DNA from: an uncultured Eubacteriales bacterium
GTDB lineage: Bacteria > Bacillota > Clostridia > Oscillospirales > Oscillospiraceae
Direction: 5' to 3'
NCBI GenBank assembly: GCA_902475515.1
Contig: CABSAB010000003.1
Location: 1-16,390 of the forward strand
DNA length: 16,390 nucleotides
The notes under the pieces were generated by a model that had not been told where the DNA came from, searched no databases, and saw nothing but the letters and a program-made list of their open reading frames with translations. The position numbers and the translations under genes are program-made. Within the stretch, counting starts at the first letter, position 1; each line of letters opens with the position of its first letter. Positions 6,999 through 12,696 of the stretch are shown here, one piece after another.

Positions 6999-8987
6999 TT
7001 ACGAAATATCGGCCAGTTCTAGGAACTTATAGCCGTTATCGGCAATGTGGTCTTTGCGGCCCTGGAGATTGTCGCCCTCCAGCAGTTCAAACATCCGTGC
7101 CGTGGCCTCGGCATCCTCGGGCATCACCTTGATGAGCCGCCGGGTGGCTGGGTTCATGGTGGTGAGCCACATCATCTCCGGGTCGTTCTCACCCAGTCCC
7201 TTGGAACGCTGGATCGATACCTTTTTGCCGGAGCCGATCTCTGCCACAATGTCATCCTTTTCCTTATTAGAGTAGGCAAACCAGGTCTTATCCTTACAGG
7301 TAATCTCAAACAAGGGGGATTCCGCAATGTACACATACCCCTCCTGGATCAGCGTCGGCACCAGCCGGTAGAGCATGGTCAGCACCAGGGTGCGGATCTG
7401 GAACCCGTCCACGTCAGCGTCCGTGCAGATGATCACCTTGTTCCAACGAAGCGCATCCAGATCAAAGGATGCCAGGTCTCTGGCCTTTTTCCCGCCGGTA
7501 AGCTCCACACCGCATCCAATGACCTTCAGCAGGTCCGTGATGATATCGCTCTTGAATATCCTGGCATAGTCAGCCTTCAGACAGTTGAGGATCTTACCGC
7601 GGATGGGCATGATGCCCTGGAACTCCGCATCCCGGCTAAGCTTAACACTGCCAAGTGCCGAGTCACCCTCCACAATATACAGTTCCCGCTGGGAGGCGTC
7701 CTTACTGCGGCAGTCTACAAACTTCTGCACCCGGTTGGAGATATCCATGCTGCCGGTGAGTTTCTTCTTGATGTTCAGCCGGGCCTTTTCCGCAGTTTCC
7801 CGGGATCGCTTATTCACCAGCACCTGGTCAACGATCCGGTCTGCTTCCTGCTTGTTTTCGATAAAATAGATTTGGAGACGGGACTTGAAAAACTCCGTCA
7901 TAGCCTCCTGGATAAACTTGTTGGTAATGGCCTTCTTAGTCTGGTTTTCATAGCTGGTTTGGGTGGAAAAGCAATTGGTCACCAGCACCAGGCAGTCAGC
8001 CACATCCTGGAAGGTGATTTTACTCTCATTTTTGCTGTACTTGCCATTTTGCTTAATATAGCTGTCCAGCGCCGATACAAACGCTGCCTTCGCCGCCTTT
8101 TCCGGCGCGCCGCCGTGCTCCAGCCAGGAGGAATTGTGATAATATTCGATCTGGTTGACTGTGTTGGAAAAACAGAGTGCTGCGGTGATCTTCACCTTAT
8201 ATTCGGGCTTGTCCTCCCGGTCCCGGCCCTTCCTTTCCGCCTCCCAGTACTGGGGCATGGTCATGGCATTCTGGTCGGTGAGCTCCGTCACATAGTCCAG
8301 AATACCGTTTTCGTAGCGAAATTCCTGTTCCTCAAATTTTCCATTTTCCTGCTCGTTCCGCAGACGGAAGGTAATGCCTGCATTGACCACCGCCTGCCGC
8401 TTGAGAACGTCCGTAAAATACTCCAGCGGCACATTCGTATCGGTAAACACCGCCAGATCCGGCTTCCATCGGAAGCAGGACCCTGTTTGTTTCCGGTCTG
8501 CCGGCTCCGATTGCAGGCCACCGATGTTTTCGCCCTTTTCAAAGTGCAGGGTATATTTCTTTCCGTCCCGGCGAATGGTGGCGTCAAAATACTCCGATGT
8601 ATACTGGGTAGCACAGGCACCAAGGCCATTGAGGCCCAATGAGAATTCATAACTCTCGCCCTCATTATTGGCATATTTTCCGCCTGCGTATAGCTCACAG
8701 AACACCAATTCCCAGTTATACCGCTGCTCGCCCTCGTTCCAATCCACAGGGCAGCCCCGGCCAAAGTCCTCCACCTGCACGGACCCATCCCGGTATCTTG
8801 TGACAATGATCTGACTGCCGTGGCCCTCTCTGGCCTCGTCGATCGCATTGGATAATATTTCAAATACCGCGTGCTCGCAGCCCTCCAGGCCGTCAGAGCC
8901 AAAAATAACCGCGGGGCGCGATCTGACACGCTCCGCCCCTTTCAGGGAAGTGATACTTTCGTTGCCGTAGTTTTCCTGTTTCTTCAT
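6999..8987 (-). CDS. Type II topoisomerase subunit B (ParE/GyrB-like)
   Basis: ATPase and Toprim subunit, partner of the following A subunit; together they would pass DNA duplexes through one another for decatenation and relaxation. 662 residues. The GHKL ATPase domain has Glu43 and Asn47 in FEILSNAIDEA, Asp74 in EDFGRG, the lid GLNGLGA (118-124) and the QTK-loop lysine (ENQTKKAI, Lys351). The Toprim domain has Glu440 in YIVEGDSALGS, the metal triad DADVD (523-527) and SKGLGEND (595-602). Motif variants (EGDSALGS rather than EGDSAGGS, GLNGLGA rather than GLHGVGA) mark it as the divergent clostridial paralogue, not the housekeeping gyrase B. The ATG at 8985-8987 follows GAGGG. It is the first gene of the operon from the 9042-9070 promoter and looks intact although its partner is broken. 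Confidence 0.93.
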   Translation of the reverse strand: MKKQENYGNESITSLKGAERVRSRPAVIFGSDGLEGCEHAVFEILSNAIDEAREGHGSQIIVTRYRDGSVQVEDFGRGCPVDWNEGEQRYNWELVFCELYAGGKYANNEGESYEFSLGLNGLGACATQYTSEYFDATIRRDGKKYTLHFEKGENIGGLQSEPADRKQTGSCFRWKPDLAVFTDTNVPLEYFTDVLKRQAVVNAGITFRLRNEQENGKFEEQEFRYENGILDYVTELTDQNAMTMPQYWEAERKGRDREDKPEYKVKITAALCFSNTVNQIEYYHNSSWLEHGGAPEKAAKAAFVSALDSYIKQNGKYSKNESKITFQDVADCLVLVTNCFSTQTSYENQTKKAITNKFIQEAMTEFFKSRLQIYFIENKQEADRIVDQVLVNKRSRETAEKARLNIKKKLTGSMDISNRVQKFVDCRSKDASQRELYIVEGDSALGSVKLSRDAEFQGIMPIRGKILNCLKADYARIFKSDIITDLLKVIGCGVELTGGKKARDLASFDLDALRWNKVIICTDADVDGFQIRTLVLTMLYRLVPTLIQEGYVYIAESPLFEITCKDKTWFAYSNKEKDDIVAEIGSGKKVSIQRSKGLGENDPEMMWLTTMNPATRRLIKVMPEDAEATARMFELLEGDNLQGRKDHIADNGYKFLELADIS

Positions 8988-9041
8988 CCGGTTCCCTCAC
9001 ATCATATTGATTTTTTGACGCATGTACCCAATATATCTTGT

Positions 9042-9070
9042 ATTATAGCCCAGGAAAAAGAGAAAGTCAA
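9042..9070 (-). promoter_or_regulatory. Strong sigma-A promoter of the topoisomerase operon
   Basis: Minus strand: TTGACT (9065-9070), 17 nt spacer, TATAAT (9042-9047). This is the best promoter match in the window and gives a leader of about 47 nt to the B-subunit ATG. Confidence 0.88.
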
Positions 9071-9104
9071 CCAAGGGAAATCCTTCCACAAGGGCTTCCG
9101 CTAC

Positions 9105-9354
9105 AGACAAAATGCGGAGCAGCCGTCGCTGCCCCGCATTCTTCGCATCTGCCCGCTTGACTAGTCGCACCAGATACCCTTGACCGTCTCTAAGTAATAC
9201 CCTTTGAAATCGACAGGTTATCCTGATTCTCAAGATTTCGCACCAATTTCCACAGTTTCAGCATTCCTGTTTCTCTGCTTCTTTTGGACATTCATTGGCC
9301 TTTGAATGCCGGCATCACTTTTCCTCGGTCCAAACACAGTATATGCAGCTTTTC
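9105..9354 (-). ncRNA. Candidate structured RNA in the 498-nt gap between divergent genes
   Basis: No convincing reading frame fills 8988-9485; between the two divergent promoters lie four hairpins. H1: 9287-9294 with 9303-9310. H4: GAAATC/GATTTC (9206-9211 with 9234-9239), enclosing CAGG/CCTG (9214-9217 with 9222-9225, loop of four). H2: 9145-9151 with 9171-9177. H3: 9111-9123 with 9128-9140, a 13-bp stem with a four-base loop. H1, H2 and H3 each contain one pair that is G.U on the minus strand but A.C on the plus strand, so all three fold fully only as minus-strand RNA. H3 is followed by TTTTGTCTG on that strand and may be a weak terminator. I do not recognise the RNA as 6S, tmRNA, RNase P, SRP or a known riboswitch. 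The ends are estimates. Confidence 0.38.
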
Positions 9355-9361
9355 GCACGTT

Positions 9362-9391
9362 ATTCGAAAAACGAAAAACATTTATTGACAA
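9362..9391 (-). promoter_or_regulatory. Possible promoter for the candidate RNA
   Basis: Minus strand TTGTCA (9386-9391), 18 nt spacer, TCGAAT (9362-9367). The -35 is good and the -10 only fair. A start near 9354 would put the whole hairpin region into the transcript. Tentative. Confidence 0.28.
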
Positions 9392-9407
9392 ACTGCGGAG
9401 AGATTGA

Positions 9408-9436
9408 TTGCTTTTTCGCGGATTATGTGCTAGAAT
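9408..9436 (+). promoter_or_regulatory. Promoter of the phosphodiester glycosidase gene
   Basis: TTGCTT (9408-9413), 17 nt spacer, TAGAAT (9431-9436) with extended TGC before it. The leader is about 43 nt to the ATG at 9486, which has GGAGGTGA at 9474-9481. A perfect TTGACA at 9385-9390 lies too far upstream to serve this -10. Confidence 0.65.
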
Positions 9437-9485
9437 GTACAGATAGTGCAATACTATTTTCAGATTTTAACACGGAGGTGACGGA

Positions 9486-11177
9486 ATGGAACGATCGCAC
9501 CATGATGACGATTATTTATTCCATGATTTCTCCACGGGAGAAACCAATGAACCCCTTCCGGATATTTTTCAATCCATCTTTTCTCAGGCAGAGAACCCTA
9601 CCAGTGACTATGGCTTCAACGACTACGACACCGAGCCTTACGTCGGCAGTGATGATTTTGAGGACATCAACCCCTTTGTTCGGGAGGATGAATATCCGGA
9701 GCCTGACTACGACGACGCAGCGCCTGGCTACGGTGGCCAGGACGGCGACAATATTTATAACGATTCCGGAGAATTCCGTACCTACGACGGGAATCATGAG
9801 TACCGGAGCTTCGACGCATCTCTGCCGGAGGCCTCACCGGAAGGCTGGTATCATTACTCCGACGAGGACCGGGAACTTGACAGCTACAATGGAGAATACG
9901 ACGAAGAATATCCCCAGCGGCCCGCAGGGCTGCGGCATCAAAAGCTGTGGGTCTTTGCCCACGCAGTGCTGGCGATCTTAACGGTATTCAGCCTTGTCTA
10001 TATGATCGCTCTGTACTCGAATATCGGCTTTGTCAAACGGCTGCGCACCATGTATATCCAAACCGCCATGGAAACCCTGAACCATAAATGGATGGCTACT
10101 GCCATCATCCCCGGAGATATCATCGACGAGGTCATGCTGCAGAAATATCAGTCCGGCCAACAGCAGCAGGGGGTTACAACAGACTGGGGCACAGTAGTGG
10201 TCAATCCCCTGCCCAGCTTTGCCGCCGAGACAACTGAAGCTCCAGCTCCAACCGAGGTTCATGTGTCTGCTGTGGAGGAAACACCCGCCCCCGTCAATAC
10301 AGACGAGGAGACCTTTTTCGGGCTGTTTCATGAGTTGGACACCGATTCTATGCACAGCTATCTCGATCAGCATCCGGAGGCTTTGGATGAGGGCTGGGCC
10401 AATATTGATATCAACGAAAGCGGACTGGACGACGAAGGCACTTCCATCCGGACGATCCACGGAGATCAGGTTCTGGCCGTCAACGCCAAAGAGGGTATTC
10501 TCCTGGTCCGGGTAGGATTTCAGCCAAATACCCGCGGCATCTTGGCCATCTGCAAAAACACCGGCCAGTTATCCCTGTGCCCTGCCAGCACCTTAGGCAC
10601 CATCGGCCAGACCGCTGGACGCATCTGTGATGCCAACAACGGCATCCTGGCCATTAACGGCAGCGCGTTTATGGATGAAGCCGGCGGCGGAAACGGCGGC
10701 CAGCTTTCGGGCCTGATGGTCTGCAGCGGCGAGGCGCAGGGCATACCCCTGGGCGGCGTCTGTAAGCGGCTGGAGCTGCGGGATGACAACCGTATGTATA
10801 TCGTGGACTCCTACGACGCTGTGGGCGAAGGCACACGGGACGCTTCGGAGTTTGAGCCGGCTGTCATTGTAGACGGCGAAGTGGTCCTGGGAACCGGTTG
10901 GGACGGCGTCAACCCCCGGGCGGTGTTAGGCCAGACCGACCGGCTGGAGACTATCATGGTCATAGCAGAGGGCCGCTACACCGACAGTCCCGGCTGCAGT
11001 GTGGAAGAAATTGCGGTGACCATGCAGAAGTATGGTTGTGTGCAGGCTCTGAACCTGGACGGCGGCACCAGCGCCATTATGTATTACAAGGGTGAATATG
11101 TGACCCGCTGTTCCAACCCCGACCTTCCCGGCGGACGAACTCTTCCCTCTGCTTGGGTATACCGCTACAAAAGCTGA
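9486..11177 (+). CDS. Membrane-anchored phosphodiester glycosidase (NAGPA/DUF2233 family) with acidic tail
   Basis: 563-residue type II membrane protein. Residues 1-150 are strikingly acidic and rich in Asp, Glu, Tyr and Gly, with no clear domain; they should be cytoplasmic and disordered. A single transmembrane helix spans about 154-178. A Pro/Thr/Ala-rich spacer (240-275) leads to the extracellular catalytic domain (about 320-563). Family motifs are clear: LAINGSAF (388-395), GVNPRAVLGQT (474-484), ALNLDGGTSAIMYYKGE (521-537) and GGRTLPSAWVY (549-559). The family cleaves the sugar-phosphate link in N-acetylglucosamine-1-phosphodiesters and, in bacteria, probably acts on wall or exported glycans; the substrate here is unknown. 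The gene is monocistronic between its own promoter and a terminator. Relatives usually have a short N-terminus, so the tail is the odd feature. Confidence 0.9.
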   Translation: MERSHHDDDYLFHDFSTGETNEPLPDIFQSIFSQAENPTSDYGFNDYDTEPYVGSDDFEDINPFVREDEYPEPDYDDAAPGYGGQDGDNIYNDSGEFRTYDGNHEYRSFDASLPEASPEGWYHYSDEDRELDSYNGEYDEEYPQRPAGLRHQKLWVFAHAVLAILTVFSLVYMIALYSNIGFVKRLRTMYIQTAMETLNHKWMATAIIPGDIIDEVMLQKYQSGQQQQGVTTDWGTVVVNPLPSFAAETTEAPAPTEVHVSAVEETPAPVNTDEETFFGLFHELDTDSMHSYLDQHPEALDEGWANIDINESGLDDEGTSIRTIHGDQVLAVNAKEGILLVRVGFQPNTRGILAICKNTGQLSLCPASTLGTIGQTAGRICDANNGILAINGSAFMDEAGGGNGGQLSGLMVCSGEAQGIPLGGVCKRLELRDDNRMYIVDSYDAVGEGTRDASEFEPAVIVDGEVVLGTGWDGVNPRAVLGQTDRLETIMVIAEGRYTDSPGCSVEEIAVTMQKYGCVQALNLDGGTSAIMYYKGEYVTRCSNPDLPGGRTLPSAWVYRYKS

Positions 11178-11180
11178 TAA

Positions 11181-11214
11181 AAAACCCGGTGACCGGTTTG
11201 GTCATCGGGTTTTT
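11181..11214 (+). terminator. Bidirectional hairpin terminator
   Basis: AAAACCCGGTGACC (11181-11194), loop GGTTT, GGTCATCGGGTTTT (11200-11213), with a T run at 11210-11214. It lies 3 nt after the glycosidase stop and 8 nt from the stop of the convergent HD-domain gene. Read on the minus strand the tail is TTTTTT, so it serves both; the stem is fully paired (one G.U) only on the plus strand. Confidence 0.9.
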
Positions 11215-11221
11215 CCATGTT

Positions 11222-11809
11222 TTATTCCTCGCTTCCCTCCAGGAAGTATGTGGCCTCCATATCCGCCACAGACAGCGCAAATGCCAGAGGAAATTTCTCC
11301 AGGGCCTTTCCGACACTGTTTTTGTCCTCATTTCCCGAAAATCCCATATGGAACCGGATGGCAAAGGCCTCTTCCCGGCTCAACCGCATAAAACCGGAAA
11401 TGATGTACACGGATTTTTCGCCATGGCCATAGGGCAGCGGGTCGTCAAAGGTAAAATAGGGCACCCGCTGCCACACACCATTTTCGTCCTTTACATTCCG
11501 CATACTGGTCTGATAGCACCCGATCTTGCACACGTCATGGAGAAGCGCCACCAGGGCAATGGTCTCATCAGAATAGTGCATCCCATAGACCTTCTGGACC
11601 CGCTCACGCTCCAAATAAGCCTTGAGGCAGCGGTATACATTCACGCTGTGCTCCGCCAGCCCTCCAGCATAGGCGCCGTGATAGCGGGTACTGGCAGGGG
11701 CCGTGAAAAAATCCGAGGCGCTCCCGGTCAAATACTCTAAAAATTTATCAGCGCCCTCCCGCTTGATATGTTCCTGATATATCTCCACAAAGGTATCCTG
11801 AATGCTCAT
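11222..11809 (-). CDS. HD-domain phosphohydrolase
   Basis: 195-residue soluble protein of the HD superfamily of metal-dependent phosphohydrolases. Metal ligands can be followed through the chain: His44 (RYHGAY) and His54 (GGLAEHSVNVY), the HD pair His91-Asp92 in ALLHDVCKIG with Lys95, then His129 in GHGEKS, His154 in RFHMGF and Asp183 in SVADME. The pattern resembles the HD half of YhaM-type 3'-5' exonucleases but lacks their OB-fold, so nuclease activity is not established and the substrate (nucleotide, nucleic acid or signal molecule) is open. The ATG at 11807-11809 is chosen because it has a GGAG site 7 nt upstream; the in-frame TTG at 11830 has none. It has its own strong promoter. Confidence 0.9.
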   Translation of the reverse strand: MSIQDTFVEIYQEHIKREGADKFLEYLTGSASDFFTAPASTRYHGAYAGGLAEHSVNVYRCLKAYLERERVQKVYGMHYSDETIALVALLHDVCKIGCYQTSMRNVKDENGVWQRVPYFTFDDPLPYGHGEKSVYIISGFMRLSREEAFAIRFHMGFSGNEDKNSVGKALEKFPLAFALSVADMEATYFLEGSEE

Positions 11810-11841
11810 AAAAACGCTCCATTTCAACAAAAACTACGGGT

Positions 11842-11870
11842 ATCATAGCATTTTCCCACCAGCTTTGCAA
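11842..11870 (-). promoter_or_regulatory. Promoter of the HD-domain gene
   Basis: Minus strand TTGCAA (11865-11870), 17 nt spacer, TATGAT (11842-11847) with extended TGC. The -35 directly abuts the stop codon of the TraX-family gene. The leader is about 25 nt. Confidence 0.8.
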
Positions 11871-12632
11871 TCACAATATCCATGCGATTGCAAAAAGCAG
11901 CGCCAAATGGGCCGGATAGAAACAGTAAAACAGCCATTTCGCTCCCCTGCCCCGCTTTCCGGAATGTGCAGTCAAAAGCAGCACGCCAAGCAATCCCCCA
12001 AGCCAGTAGAGCAGATAAATACGGCCCGCGCCGCTGAGCCAGACCAGCCGCTGTCCATCCCAACCGTGCCACAGGAGCTGAAATACGCTGACCCAAGCTG
12101 CCAAAAAACCGAGCTGTCCCACACCCTGGGGCAAATAGTAAAGCCCGAGAATCAACCCCACACCCCAGGCATTATAATCTGTATGGAGCAGCCAGCCAAG
12201 CAAGATAGCAATTATAGCCGGGCAAAGCCCTGCCACGATCCGGTTGGTCCCCAGTTTCTCCAGGAATCTCCCGGCATAGACGGCAGCGGCTGCCAGGAAC
12301 ATGGTGAACAGCACATTATGGCAGCCCAGCTGCAGCCCCGTTTGGTACGCGCTATAAAAGCACAGTTGAAACGGGATCTCCGAAAGCACGCCAAACAGCA
12401 GCAGCCGCAAACAATACTTCCCTAAATCAGAGGTCTTCCGGCATCCCTCAGCAGTGAACCACGCAAACATCGGGAACGCCGCCCGGCCAAGGATCAGCAT
12501 GGTGCTCCGTATCACAAGTTCATGCTCCATTCCAACAAAAGGGGCCAGACTTCCCACTGGAAGTACGACCTTAACCACATGATCCATCAGCATGAAGATC
12601 AGCGCAATCATTTTCAGGGTAAATTGCGTCAC
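11871..12632 (-). CDS. TraX-family integral membrane protein
   Basis: 253-residue polytopic membrane protein with about eight hydrophobic helices. Family marks: TLKMIALIFMLMDHV near the start (Asp17-His18), LGRAAFPMFAWFTAEG (48-63), LLLFGVLSEIPF (77-88), and the closing KWLFYCFYPAHLALL (232-246). TraX of plasmid F acetylates the pilin; chromosomal Firmicute homologues are common and their substrates are unknown, presumably acyl transfer to a surface molecule. The start is the GTG at 12630-12632, 7 nt after AGGAGG. A longer frame to 12725 would read through the EF-G terminator and the EF-G 3' end and is rejected. No promoter fits between that terminator and the gene, so it may depend on readthrough. 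No conjugation genes are nearby. Confidence 0.9.
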   Translation of the reverse strand: MTQFTLKMIALIFMLMDHVVKVVLPVGSLAPFVGMEHELVIRSTMLILGRAAFPMFAWFTAEGCRKTSDLGKYCLRLLLFGVLSEIPFQLCFYSAYQTGLQLGCHNVLFTMFLAAAAVYAGRFLEKLGTNRIVAGLCPAIIAILLGWLLHTDYNAWGVGLILGLYYLPQGVGQLGFLAAWVSVFQLLWHGWDGQRLVWLSGAGRIYLLYWLGGLLGVLLLTAHSGKRGRGAKWLFYCFYPAHLALLFAIAWIL

Positions 12633-12639
12633 CAAATTT

Positions 12640-12646
12640 CCTCCTC
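12640..12646 (-). promoter_or_regulatory. Ribosome binding site fixing the TraX-family start
   Basis: GAGGAGG on the minus strand, 7 nt before the GTG at 12632 and 11 nt downstream of the EF-G terminator stem. It selects the GTG over longer frames. Confidence 0.8.
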
Positions 12647-12657
12647 GTGAAAACCGC

Positions 12658-12693
12658 AAAAGGTGGGCGAACTGAGGTTCGCCCACCTTTTTT
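12658..12693 (-). terminator. Hairpin terminator after the EF-G-like gene
   Basis: Perfect 15-bp stem AAAAGGTGGGCGAAC (12658-12672) / GTTCGCCCACCTTTT (12677-12691) with loop TGAG on the plus strand. On the minus strand, the direction of EF-G, only four T follow before GCGG, so termination may be partial and could let some transcript into the TraX-family gene. On the plus strand six T follow. Confidence 0.85.
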
Positions 12694-12696
12694 GTA

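Noticed and set aside
7047..8642. Long plus-strand frame opposite the topoisomerase B gene
   Set aside because: Shadow of a gene whose catalytic motifs are all on the other strand; His/Leu/Gln-rich nonsense composition.
9385..9390. Consensus TTGACA as -35 of the glycosidase promoter
   Set aside because: It is 40 nt from the only good -10 box (9431-9436); the TTGCTT at 9408 has the right 17-nt spacing.
8997..9451. Two small minus-strand frames (8997-9233 and 9230-9451) in the long intergenic region
   Set aside because: Arg/Gln-rich, no proper ribosome site, they run over a strong promoter, and the region is better explained by hairpins and promoters.
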